Assembly: GCA_016110215.1 (NCBI GenBank)
Contig: JADWQD010000017.1
Location: 558,001 to 622,000, forward strand
Source of the DNA: Capronia americana
Lineage: Eukaryota > Ascomycota > Eurotiomycetes > Chaetothyriales > Herpotrichiellaceae
Length of the DNA: 64,000 nt
Reading direction: 5' to 3'
Under the pieces are notes generated by a model that had not been told where the DNA came from, searched no databases, and saw only the letters and a program-made list of their open reading frames with translations. Positions 11,141 to 21,385 of the stretch are shown here, piece after piece (the first letter of the stretch is position 1; each line of letters opens with the position of its first letter). The translations under genes and the position numbers were made by a program.

Positions 11141-12089
11141 ATGGCGTCCCCTCCTTTGAAAAGTTTCGTCTCATTCACCGAAACATGGCACAATAGGCCT
11201 TACCCAGCCATCTCGCCAACGAGGCCGGAGCTCTCAGCAGCTGGGAAGAGCGTCGTCATCACGGGCGGAGGAACGGGCATCGGAAAGGCCGCCGCCATTG
11301 CCTTCGCCCAAGCCGGCGCCAAATCGGTTTCCATTGTCGGGCGGAGGGTCGATCGCCTCCAGACTGCTGCGGCGGCAATCATGGAAGCCAATCCTTCGAC
11401 TCAAGTGGTCCTGCAGACCGGGGACGTCACCAATCGCACATCCCTCGAAGCCGCTCTGAGTGCCGTTGCGGCGAAAATCGGCGCCAAGATTGACATATTC
11501 CTGAACAACGCCGGGATGCTTCCGGAGCAGGCTGCGGTAATCGACTACCCCGAGTCAGAGGTCCGGCGATCTTTCGAGGTCAACCTCATGGGCTCTTTCA
11601 ACGCCCTGCAGGCGTTCACCCCGCTGGCGGCTCCCGGCGCAAAGCTCCTCAACATAGGAAGTGCCATCAGTCACTGGTCCCCCCTTCCGGAGGTGCCAGG
11701 AGTATGGAGCTACGCAGCCGCAAAGGCAGCGACGCTGAAGATGATGGAGTATTATGCTTCCGAGAACCCGGATATTCACGTCGTAAGCATCCAGCCGGGG
11801 ATCGTTGGTACGGAAATCAACCCAAATATCCCCGTGGGGCCAGACACAGGTATATGCCTCCTCCATTTTCATACCATCGGGCGGATGGATACTCTGCGTA
11901 ATGATACTGACACCCCTTCCAGTGGAGTTGCCTGCACACTTTCTCGTGTGGATTGCGTCGGATGAAGCTGCATTTCTGAGGAACAAGTTCGTCTGGGCGA
12001 ATTGGGATGTGGATGAACTCAAGGCTCGGGCGGAAGAGATCCAGACATCGTCTCTACTGAGGGTATCTCTGAATGGCGTCGACATGTAG
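11141..12089 (+). CDS. Short-chain dehydrogenase/reductase
   Basis: Exons 11141..11849 and 11923..12089 (73-nt intron) give 291 residues. Classical SDR motifs are TGGGTGIG (residues 41-48, nucleotide binding), NNAG (122-125), a serine in NIGSAISHWS, and the catalytic pair Y191/K195 in SYAAAKAA. After splicing, the C-terminus reads VELPAHFLVWIASDEAAFL, typical of fungal SDRs that end with a substrate-binding lid. It oxidises or reduces an alcohol/ketone with NAD(P) in the cytosol. Its promoter carries the CTTCCGCGGAAG palindrome also found before the nearby regulator gene, so co-regulation is plausible. Substrate unknown. Confidence 0.92.
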
Positions 12090-12955
12090 TTGGGATCACC
12101 CCGTTGTTGCCCAATACGCTGATAGAGCTTGAGACGGTGAACCGAGGTTAGAGTAGGTTCGACTATCTCTTGCCCGCAGCTTTTTGCCTAGTGGTTCTAC
12201 TACGGAGAGACCACGAAGATCTAGCTAAGGACAAATTAGTCGTCGTGGCTCGATACAAGCGCTTCCTTTGGACGATTCCCATGCGTCTTGCAATTGTTCC
12301 AGGGCAAATCGACGACGTCAATATCATGGTAATTACCTAGAGCATGGGGGAAATTATTTCAGCGACAAATTCGCCTTCTTGCAAGAACTTACCGCAGAGC
12401 TAGACGCGGCTGGAAAAGCAGTGGCCGTCGACATGAAACAACGGCACCACGACGACAGGCTCATGCAGACGGAGAATTTTGACAAAGAGTGCCAACCGAG
12501 CGCAACCCCAGCCTTCGGCTTGTTTTCGAGGTCCTAATTAGGAGACGAATACTCAGAGGGATTCAGATTTGTGTTGCAGACATCTCATTTTCTTGAATGT
12601 GCCTACTAAAGGAAGTTAGTAGATGATCTGTCATGAGTCACTTGAATGTTATCAATTTGTGTTTATAGCCCCGTGCGATACATACCAGGCCAGTAGGGTT
12701 GAATCAAAATCTCCCTAATAACGTCTTCCAAAGCGGAGGATTCGTATTACATCATGGCCCGCCCGCGATGCTTTATCTTCGGTTCTGGAAGTCTGCTACC
12801 ACCATCGAATGCCACAGAAAGCATACTATGTGGTAAGCGACTCAGATGTTTCAGCATCGTTATGGCCTTTTAGGTGTGCAACGTCCGGTCATGTCATAGC
12901 GAGCATCTCCAAGGAAACCGGCGATCCGCTCACATAAGAAACAAAAGGTGCCATC
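12090..12955. other. Intergenic between convergent genes
   Basis: The short-chain dehydrogenase and the second regulator converge here. A plus-strand open frame ending at 12537 has no upstream ATG in a sensible position but contains an SDR-like phrase (see findings). Otherwise nothing recognisable. Confidence 0.5.
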
Positions 12956-14742
12956 CTAAACGTCTGCCCTAGAAAATAATGCACAAGCATAACGCAATAG
13001 TTCTTCGCATGCGTCTCGTAGATCTTTCAGAGGCTGGTGCCCTGTTTTCTGTATCAGATCTTCCAGGAGGGAAATGGACAGATTCACCAGTGACAGGTCA
13101 TGTTCCACACTCGCGTGGCAGGGCTCAAACATGATATTGGCAGTCAAACAGACTGATCCAGAGACATATGTGCACGCGGTCATCCTGGAAAATGTAGAAA
13201 GTCAGCTACCATCCTAAAATCCAACGATACAAGCAGTTCTCTCACCAGATGAACGCCTGGTCTCTTCGTTCTACGGCCCAGAACAGCCGCATATACCCAC
13301 GAGTCTCGTCAACAAGTTTCTCCCAATCCTGCAACGACGGTGTTGGCAGGGGCGCTGGAACAATATGCCCTTGTTGGGTAACTGTCCTGCCAAAACTCCG
13401 TAGGCTCTGTATCCAGCGCGACGCCATGGCATGAGCCCGATATACCTGAGTTCGACAGGCAAGATGAGTGGAGTAGAGGACTGCGATGCTTCTGCACAGA
13501 TTTGGCTGTCCAGTTTGTAGCAAAGAGCTGGGTCGGAACGGTGGCGGTATTCTAGAGATCCAATCGTCCAGCATATGATTTAGACGAACTATGTCCTCGT
13601 CTCGCTGGTAGTTGTCCATCGTCCCGCCACGAGTTGCAACCATGAAGTCGTAGACTTCACCTTGGATCCGAGCAAGCCATACGCGGCATCGAAGAAAGTT
13701 GAATGGAAAATTACCGTCGGCATCGGTCACGTTTCCAGCTCCATCTTCGGGCTCGGCCGACGGCCACTCAAGGTCGATATCAGCTTCGCGTTGTACAGGC
13801 GGCCGACCCGTACGCAAGCTAATATCTCTATCAAGGACGTATGCTATCCAAAAGACTCGGTCCCGTTCCAATACCTGGGAGGTGTCGAGGTACTCGGCTG
13901 TTCGAGCATGTAGCCCCAACTCGTGCGCCAGACGTAAAGCAATGGCGATTAGCATCGTCGCGGGCTTAAGATCTTGCGTACCTTGAAAGAGCATGACCAT
14001 TCCGATGACGATCTGGACATTGAGTAGATCAGGTTCACCCATGATGACCTCGGAAAGTACTGACTGGGCATTGTTCAGGTAGTAGGCCGAGCTCTCACTC
14101 AGTGTCGCTTCCTCCGGGGGTATTAGACGATGAGCCAGCGCGAGAACCACGTTAATTGCCGCCCATGTCATACGCTTTCTTCGACCCGGATGTGCGTACC
14201 AGTTGTTGATCGATTGCAGTAACCGACCGGGGTGAAACAGCGGAAGAATTGCGTTCAGCGTTGTGAGGTAAGCCTCCGTTGCAGACAGGACTTCCTGAAG
14301 TGGTGGCAATTCCATGCGTGCATCAGAAAGCTCTTTCTGGACCAAGTCGACCTGGTCGTCATGGAGGTCGGTAGCGTGGGCTGAGGCATCTAGAACGTCT
14401 GGAGTCTTGTCCCATCGCGGTACAAGGCTTTGAAGCTCGTCGATCCTCTTTAATGCCTGACCAAGACTTGATTCGAGACGCTCTACTTGCAATCGCAGAT
14501 CTCCAATGCCTTCACCCGGTTCCTGATGCCTAACCCGCGCTTTGCGGCTCGTGGCTCCGAAAGCACAGACTGAGTCATGCAGTATACAATTCGAGCATCG
14601 GGGCTTTTGGGCGTCGCATTTGATCCTCCTGCGATAGCAAAAGTCGCACGCCTGGTCAGGGTTATGTTAGTCCTGGGATATAGGTGGCAGTCAAACCAAG
14701 AATTGCGGCAATACGAACCTTCCGAGCTTTGTGCTGCAGCAT
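12956..14742 (-). CDS. Zn2Cys6 transcription factor with fungal-specific domain
   Basis: The model complement(join(12956..13184, 13246..14651, 14719..14742)) gives 552 residues. The 8-codon first exon (MLQHKARK) splices to a perfect binuclear cluster CDFCYRRRIKCDAQKPRC...C with C-x2-C-x6-C-x6-C-x2-C-x6-C spacing at the extreme N-terminus. A predicted coiled-coil follows (LRLQVERLESSLGQALKRIDEL), suiting dimer formation. The middle homology region includes ALRLAHELGLHARTAEY and ERDRVFWIAYVLDRDISLRTG. Introns of 67 and 61 nt have standard ends. An identical CCGCGG palindrome lies 82 bp upstream of its start and before the short-chain dehydrogenase, consistent with a local, self-regulated factor. 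The bound metabolite is unknown. Confidence 0.9.
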
Positions 14743-14823
14743 TGTAGCTGTGCAATTGACTCCCACATGTTACAACTCGGCGGAGGAAGACCAGGCAGGT
14801 ATTTCGCTGGCTCCCCCGTGCTC

Positions 14824-14840
14824 CCCTTCCGCGGAAGCAT
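14824..14840. promoter_or_regulatory. Shared palindromic site upstream of the second Zn2Cys6 regulator
   Basis: CCCTTCCGCGGAAGCAT, identical to 10960-10976. It lies 82 bp upstream of the regulator start on the minus strand. Candidate self-regulatory binding site; inferred. Confidence 0.5.
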
Positions 14841-15040
14841 CGCTGACAAACGGGCGGAGTAAGGAAAAACTTTGTTGCATTAACGGCACTAGTACTAATC
14901 TAGACGCCCCCGGCACGTGGACACGTGATGATGACTCACGGTAGAATTGAGCTGTTCGACTTTCAGGATAGTTTTTGACGTAGAGAGCGGAAAGACATTT
15001 GTATCAACGTATCAATAGTTAAATCGTGCTTGTTGGGTTG

Positions 15041-15376
15041 ATGAACGGTGGACCTGAGTTTTGTGTTTTTTGCGGTGCGAAATTGAAGGTCTTGGCGGCC
15101 CCGCCTGCCTCGGCCGCGCATGCAAAGGCCTCAAATTTTGATCCAACTTTCCGCGTCTCTGCTCCAGCACCAACTTCTGCTCTCGTTACAACTCATTCCT
15201 CCAATCAAGATCAAAGTCATTTACTTCTTTCGGCGATCCTGAATACCTCAACGACAGCATCTACGACGAGTATCATCGCCCGTCCTCAAATCTTGACAAC
15301 CACCAGCGTCGGTGACCCCGCCAAACATCTCGCAGTCACCGTTGACTCATCTCGCCGCCTGAGTGCCTTTCCCTAG
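15041..15376 (+). other. Upstream ORF ahead of BRF1
   Basis: An ATG-initiated frame of 111 codons ends 118 bp before the BRF1 start. The product begins MNGGPEFCVFCGAKLKV, with a Cys-x2-Cys pair, then becomes Ser/Thr/Ala-rich. It could be a leader ORF restricting translation, an independent small gene, or chance. I cannot tell from sequence alone. Confidence 0.3.
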
Positions 15377-15494
15377 CCTCTCTACTCATCCGGGTCACGT
15401 GCTCGAATATGCTGTTGACGAGGGCTCTCCGTTCCCATTACTTGACCACAAATCCTTGATCATTCCAGATCCAGCTCCTCAACAAACTCTCAAT

Positions 15495-18400
15495 ATGCCG
15501 CCGGTTGCCAAAGCGCCACCGCCCAAGCCTCGTCCTGGGCAGAGCCGGCGAACAATCTATCGTGGCCGTATCGAAGGTCTCGGTAGTCCCGTACCAAGCT
15601 CTCTTCGTGCATCAACGCCTACGCTTGTGCGAGCATCCACACCCGTCACACAGCCACAATCTCGTGCGAAGTATCTGTGTCCCAATCCAGACTGTCCAGA
15701 CAGGACAAAGGTCAGCCGGACTGACCAGGGTCTCATATGCGAGACCTGTGGTGCCCTCGTCCAGGAAGATTCTGGTCTTGTCAGCGAACAAGGCTTTGGC
15801 GAGACTGAATCTGGCCGTATCGTCGCTACTGGTGTTCAGGTTGGCCAAGATCAGACTCATCAAAGGACCTTTACCACAGGAGGCGCCTTCGGAAATGCTG
15901 GCCGCGAAGCAACGTCGAGTAGTGACCGTACGAGAATGCAGGCGCGAAGCATCATGTCATCTTATTGTCCCATTTTCAACATTCAGAGCTCCGAGGTGGA
16001 AAGGGGCATGTTATGTTTCGGCCTCGCTGTCACGAATGGGTTTCTTGCAGGCAGAACAATCGAGTCTGTCGCCGTCGCATCGCTCTATATCGCCTGTCGG
16101 CGCAAGAAAGAGCAGGTCCAAGGCGTTCAGAGACCCGTCTACAACCTCATGTTGATCGATTTCGCCGAAAAACTCAATATGGATGTCTTTGCCCTCGGCA
16201 AGATATATCGCGACCTCTACGAAAAGCTCTGGTACGACAAGAAAACCGGGGTGTGGAAAGAGGAATCGGCATCACTGGACTTTCAGGGCATGGATCCGGC
16301 CGTTCTGGTGCCCAAATTCATCAAAGAGCTGGAATTTGACAGGAGAGACGAGCTCAAGATTCAATACGACGCGATCCAGATCATTAAGCGGATGAAGCGG
16401 GACTGGATCCACGATGGCCGCAGGCCTTCCGGTGTCTGTGGAGCGGCAGTTCTTTTGGCTGCTCGAATGAACAACTACCGGCGCACCGCGAGAGAGGTCG
16501 TGCTGACAGCGAAAGTTACTGAGATCACTCTCAATAAGCGACTCCAGGAGTTCCACGACACAAAAGTCAGTAATCTTTCTGTCACAAAATTCATGCAGGA
16601 AGCAACCGATTGGGACGGGGTCCCTCTAGGGTCCCATTATCTTGATGAGCAGCAACCGCCTATTGTGAAAGAACAGATGAAGACCAAACAAAAAAGGAAA
16701 AGAGGGCGTCCTCGAAAGCGACCCTTTCCGGAGACCGCAGCCGAAATCGAAGGAGATGCTTCTGCCACCGAGCCACAGACGTCAAATAATAAACAGCCAC
16801 AACCGGCGAAGCGAGTCCGAATCGACGCAGAAGGCTACAAAATTCCGGAAATCCCAGCTCGGAGGACAGACGGGGAGGCATCACAGAGCCTCGACAAGAC
16901 ACCACCAAATCCACAACCCGAAGACAATGCTTCCGATCCTCCGCAACGAGAGGAGCTTCCAGCAAGTCAAACCACAGAAGACCATCCAGGTACTTCTCCC
17001 AGTCAATCGTCCTCTCCTCCCCCGGTTGACCGCAATGAAGCGAACGCCGATTCGGACCGCCCTCGCAAAAAGCCCAGAGGTCCAAATTGGCAACCTCCAC
17101 CCCCCAGCAGCGCCGAGATCGCCATGGAGACTGGCATCGAGAACGCCATGGATGAGACATTCGTTGACAATGCTGAGCTCAGCCTTAGGCTTGGCGTCCA
17201 TCCTTCCAGCAAGGCTCCTACAGATGCGTCACAGTCGATCGCGTCCGATATTGACTTACAAACTCCTCCAGCGAGGCGACATGATAGTCGCGATGAACAC
17301 ATCACTTTCGACACTGACCCAACCCAAACTATCCCTCCACACCATAAGGACAAGATCCTCGGTCCGCCCGTAAATACCTCTATCGGCAATTTCGGCCACA
17401 TCTCTCTTTCCCCAACAATCAAACCAGATGAGTTCGACTCGGACGAAGATGTCGCCTCCTGTACCTTGACAGAAGAAGAGTCTCGTATCAAAGAGAGGGT
17501 TTGGGTGAGCATGAATGCCGACTGGCTAAGAAAAGATCACGCGAAACGCATAAGGAAAGAGTTAAAGGAAGCCGAAATGAGAGCGAAAGGGCTAGACCCC
17601 GCTGAAGAAGAGCGAAAGAAGATGGCAGCGAAGGGGAAGAGAAAGGATGGGACCAGGCGACCGGGACGGAGAGGGGACGTCAGTTACCTGACCGAGCAGA
17701 GTCGGAAGAGGATAGCTCCTACCGACGACGGTGAGGGCGGCGGCGCAGGCCAAGAACAAGAAGATGGTGCTGCCGCTGAGGATGGCGCCGAACCTGCAGG
17801 ACCTAGAACTGCCGCCAGAGCGGTACGATTGATGTTGGAGAACCGTCGGACATGGTCGCATAGAATCAACTACGATGCTGTTGATGTCATCTTCGGCATT
17901 TCGGGCACAAGCGAAGAAAGCGCCGACTCACGCAGCGCAACAGGTGACAATCAAAGTTCAAGGAGCAGCGTTGCCGCGTCTGAAGGAGCACAACAGGCCA
18001 GTAGAGAAGGCAGCACGACGGGCACCGCCGGCGCTTCAACATCCGCAATAGACAAGCTCAGCACCCCTCTCACTCCTTCGGCTATATTCCGCGGGAACAA
18101 ACCCAAAGGCAAGAAAAACCGCCCCGGCGCTGCTGAACGAAAAGAGAAAGAGACCCGAACCGGGAGTGCAAGGAAGGAGACGGAGAAAAGTGCAGACCGT
18201 TCGGCTTCGAGAAGTCGGAGCACCAGCACGCCTGCTTCTAGGGGAGAAGGTCCATCGCCAGAACCGCAATCGCAGGACCAAAATGAAGCAGAAGCACAAG
18301 AGCAAGCCCAACAAGCCCAGCCAGGTCCTATTCCAACCCCACCAGGTACAGCTACTCAACGTGGGCCCCGGATACCTGACATAAATCAGACTGCCACGCC

Positions 18401-18800
18401 AACGACACCTCACGCCAACCAGCCTGGACCAAAGATCCCCAGCTTAAGATCGACAGGCCCAGTTCTGACTCCGCCGGCCACGCAGCTTGGACAACAGATC
18501 CCCAGCATCAAGAGCACAGGTCCGGCGCAACAAGTCCGAAGCTCAGCTGCAAGTGGCCCCTCCAAGACAAACCCAAACCCAAACCCAGCCAGCAGACAGG
18601 GATCCAAATCTTCATCTCCTGAAGCGGCCGAAGAGGAGGGGGGAGGAGGGGAAGAACCCGAAGAAGACGAGCTCGAGGCTGCATTGGGCGGACGCTATCA
18701 AGCGGGCGGTTCGGAGGACGAAGATGAAGGCGAGGAAGATGCAGTGGACGACGATGAGGGCGAGGAAGAGGAAGAGGATGATGAAGTGGACGATGAATGA
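15495..18800 (+). CDS. BRF1: TFIIIB subunit BRF1, RNA polymerase III initiation factor
   Basis: A single-exon gene of 1101 residues. I place the start at ATG 15495 (MPPVAKAPPPKP) because the frame upstream lacks an ATG. A TFIIB-type zinc ribbon has Cys 62, 67, 82 and 85 (LCPNPDC...ICETCG). Two cyclin-like repeats follow (about 120-390), including VASLYIACRRKKE and GAAVLLAARMN. Near the middle is the BRF1-specific TBP/TFIIIC contact block around ERVWVSMNADWLRKDH and SHRINYDAVDVIFG. The protein bridges TFIIIC and RNA polymerase III at tRNA and 5S genes in the nucleus. The C-terminal 250 residues are low-complexity, with proline-rich repeats and a very acidic end. The length far exceeds yeast Brf1 (about 600) because of this disordered tail. 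Confidence 0.95.
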   Translation: MPPVAKAPPPKPRPGQSRRTIYRGRIEGLGSPVPSSLRASTPTLVRASTPVTQPQSRAKYLCPNPDCPDRTKVSRTDQGLICETCGALVQEDSGLVSEQGFGETESGRIVATGVQVGQDQTHQRTFTTGGAFGNAGREATSSSDRTRMQARSIMSSYCPIFNIQSSEVERGMLCFGLAVTNGFLAGRTIESVAVASLYIACRRKKEQVQGVQRPVYNLMLIDFAEKLNMDVFALGKIYRDLYEKLWYDKKTGVWKEESASLDFQGMDPAVLVPKFIKELEFDRRDELKIQYDAIQIIKRMKRDWIHDGRRPSGVCGAAVLLAARMNNYRRTAREVVLTAKVTEITLNKRLQEFHDTKVSNLSVTKFMQEATDWDGVPLGSHYLDEQQPPIVKEQMKTKQKRKRGRPRKRPFPETAAEIEGDASATEPQTSNNKQPQPAKRVRIDAEGYKIPEIPARRTDGEASQSLDKTPPNPQPEDNASDPPQREELPASQTTEDHPGTSPSQSSSPPPVDRNEANADSDRPRKKPRGPNWQPPPPSSAEIAMETGIENAMDETFVDNAELSLRLGVHPSSKAPTDASQSIASDIDLQTPPARRHDSRDEHITFDTDPTQTIPPHHKDKILGPPVNTSIGNFGHISLSPTIKPDEFDSDEDVASCTLTEEESRIKERVWVSMNADWLRKDHAKRIRKELKEAEMRAKGLDPAEEERKKMAAKGKRKDGTRRPGRRGDVSYLTEQSRKRIAPTDDGEGGGAGQEQEDGAAAEDGAEPAGPRTAARAVRLMLENRRTWSHRINYDAVDVIFGISGTSEESADSRSATGDNQSSRSSVAASEGAQQASREGSTTGTAGASTSAIDKLSTPLTPSAIFRGNKPKGKKNRPGAAERKEKETRTGSARKETEKSADRSASRSRSTSTPASRGEGPSPEPQSQDQNEAEAQEQAQQAQPGPIPTPPGTATQRGPRIPDINQTATPTTPHANQPGPKIPSLRSTGPVLTPPATQLGQQIPSIKSTGPAQQVRSSAASGPSKTNPNPNPASRQGSKSSSPEAAEEEGGGGEEPEEDELEAALGGRYQAGGSEDEDEGEEDAVDDDEGEEEEEDDEVDDE
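18358..18535 (+). repeat. Degenerate coding repeat in BRF1 tail
   Basis: Three imperfect units of roughly 60 nt encode variants of P/Q-G-P/Q-K/R/Q-IP-x-I/L-x-S/Q-T followed by proline/threonine residues (GPRIPDINQT, GPKIPSLRST, GQQIPSIKST). The repeat lies in the disordered C-terminal part of BRF1. Confidence 0.6.
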
Positions 18801-20078
18801 AACGGCATATCCGAAGATGGAAAATAGGAGATAAGTTATGCTATGATATGCTTTGCTATGGAATCAGACCGCTTTTGCCCGTCCAGCTGGGAGGCATGTG
18901 GAATTGGCCACATGCGTCAAACGTCGAGGTCAAACCTTCTTGAAGAATTGAATTGAATTTAAATCCTCGCATTTTGGACCAAGAGCATGGATAAGAATAT
19001 GGACGGCGCCGATAGATGGTTCGCAGGGCATGAAAGCATGGGAAGGGCAAGGTTCATGCTCTAGGTGTACTCTGTACAAGGAATTACAGTATTTAAGACG
19101 TTGATCCAGTACACAGTACGCAGAGGTTCATTTCAATGCAATCCAGCGGAACCTAGATATCGTTCTCGTCCTCGTCCACCGCGCTTGTATCTCTGATTGA
19201 GATGGGTGGCCAATCTGTTCTGTGGCTTCCGTCCAGTCAGTCCATACGTACAAGGACGGACGATGCTTGGCTGCCTCCCGCAGTCTGGGTATGTTTCATT
19301 TTGTGATGAAAGATCTGTGGTTTGGTTTTGACTGCAAACGTTTCTGGCGGGCCACTACTCGTGTCGTCCAATGCCGAACACGTCGTCTTTTCCGTGAACG
19401 TCGTTTACAGTCAGTTCTTTCCAGGAGTAAGGGTGTAGTGCCTCATTGCGATTGAAAAGCCGGCCGTCGAATCCTGTTTTGTCATGCTTTCTTCTGTCAA
19501 GCGAGTCCCTCTCAACGGCTTTGTGTCTTCAAGCCATCCTCAGCAAGCTCGTGGCGTCGGCTGCCGCGTCGCGGACATCGACGGACGAAAATTTCCTGAC
19601 AATGAGGATGGGCAAGTCCTCTCTCAGCATCTCTGGTTGGTGTGTCCAACAAGGAAGCTTCTCTTTTGCACTTCTGACCTGCGACCCCCGCTCTCTCCCG
19701 CATAGCTACAGCAGATATCAGGCGTGCGCGTGTGCAGGTGCTGATGAGAAGCTGGATGATGGTCCATTGCGCAGTGAGTCGTTCAGCGGTGCCGGGCGGC
19801 GCCTTGCAGGAACTGTTTCGTGTGCAATTACATAGTACGTATCTCGTGCCGGGATCCCAGGAGTACTCTGTCGTGCCTCGCCGAAACCATGACCTGCGTC
19901 ACATGCCTAGGCGGGACATTCGTTTGTCCTTTCGTCCCTAAATCGTCCTGCCAGTGATCGTAGAAAACGGCTGGGTCGTTCCGTGTTGCGTATAGTATAG
20001 GTCATGTTCGTTCATAAGAAGATGCTCATGCTCATGCGGCCAAGACATAGGGTTCATTTCTTCGTTCTTCCTGCTCTT
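18801..20078. other. Intergenic between convergent genes
   Basis: About 1.3 kb between the BRF1 stop and the stop of the small membrane protein gene. Short open frames show no motif. No repeat or RNA gene was seen. Confidence 0.5.
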
Positions 20079-20565
20079 TCATCTCTCGTCGTGGTCATCT
20101 CCCTCCTCCTCTGTCTCCTCGGATATGCTCTCTTTACTCAGATCCCTCCGATGACCCTGAGCCTTCTTCTCACTCCCGTCTCCTCCTGCGCCCGGGGAAC
20201 CACCGGTCAAAATGTCCTTGAAGCTCATCCTCCTCGCGCGATCACGAAGACTCGGCGCCCTCGGCCGCTGCGCCCCACGCGCTCGACCCCCGACGAAGGG
20301 CACCTCGTGCCAGACTCGGCGGGAGACGTAGTAGAGGAAGTCGTAGACGATGGCGAGGATCCAAGGGGCCATGTTCAGGAGAGCGAGGATGAGCTACGCA
20401 GCGTCCCATCGCGGAGTCAGTTTGCAACAAGACAAGGCCCGGGGGGATTTTCATGGAGGAAAGGAGGACGACGGAGGTGGGGGGAAGTGCAGGACTCACA
20501 AAGGCGCGAACAATCCATGTTTCGTAAGTCGTCAAGTGAGATGGTAGGATCGAGTACCACGCCAT
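20079..20565 (-). CDS. Small fungal membrane protein, unknown function
   Basis: The model complement(join(20079..20393, 20500..20565)) gives 126 residues across a 106-nt intron with a GTGAGT donor. Exon 1 encodes MAWYSILPSHLTTYETWIVRAF; splicing extends this into a hydrophobic stretch LILALLNMAPWILAIVYDFLYYV, then a basic region (RRVWHEVPFVGGRARG, SLRDRARR) and a charged, acidic tail ending DDHDER. This is one transmembrane helix with a cytosolic basic/acidic tail, and the whole protein only makes sense after splicing. I do not recognise the family. The first ATG may be preceded by another short exon. It converges on BRF1 and is followed upstream by an acidic nuclear-type gene. Confidence 0.65.
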
Positions 20566-21385
20566 GCCCGTCTATGTGGCAGTATGAGTTTATCCGCTGC
20601 TTCCAGACACGCCGACTGTGCAACTACAGTAAACAAAGCTTCAGTGCGCTCAACGATGATTCAGCAACGATTGGCTGCGCTCAACGAAGGGTCAGGTTAA
20701 CAGGCCTTGGAATGTGTGGGGTTCATGTCAGAGTGAGATCAAGCCTTCAGAACATCTGGACGACGCAACCAGGCACGCGAATTTAAGACGAGCAGTCGCA
20801 GCCAAGGATGAGGTGGTGTGGCAAGGAATAAAGCGTCGGGCCCAACATTTTGTTTCTCAACCACATCCGTGTCCCGGTTTCAATAGTAAACAATTGTCTG
20901 TCACCATACAGCGCTGATTGCGTCAATCGCTGACATCATCTGAGAAGACCTGTGGAAAACGAGGTGCGTGTCTACTATGCTGAGATGCTGTGAAGCCTGA
21001 ATAATATTGTTACTGTAGATGCAATCTATGGGGTCTCATAAGAAATCCATCGGCCATGTCGCGAAACATGAGTAACACCTCCCTTCGTCGACAAACAAAA
21101 GCGATAGAATGAACCCTAGTTACACACAATCTGCCTCTTTTTTTTCCCCGACCAGCAATGTACGAATGGAGCTGCACTTTTCTCTTTTGAGAACCACATC
21201 CTTTTGCCGCAAGCCCGGAAAGACATGAAAATCAATAAATGAGGACTGTGAGAGCTCGAAATAACAACCCACCCTGGCGGATATGACGCCAATAGTAATC
21301 GTAACCCGTACATGGCTTGCGGAAACAGGGCAGCCAGCAGTACATAAGACATAGGCGAGAGCAGATCGTGTCGTCGTGTATGTCG
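20566..21385. other. Intergenic: promoter of small membrane protein
   Basis: About 0.8 kb between two minus-strand genes. Nothing recognisable beyond AT-rich patches. Confidence 0.5.

Larger units (their letters stand above)
14743..15494. other. Divergent promoter and leader region
   Basis: This 750-bp stretch separates the regulator (minus) from BRF1 (plus). It contains the second copy of the 17-bp palindrome and a long ATG-initiated open frame (15041..15376) that would be an upstream ORF if transcription begins before it. Confidence 0.5.

Noticed and set aside
20004..20786. 260-codon plus-strand open frame
   Set aside because: It is antisense to the spliced small membrane protein and shows no recognisable domain.
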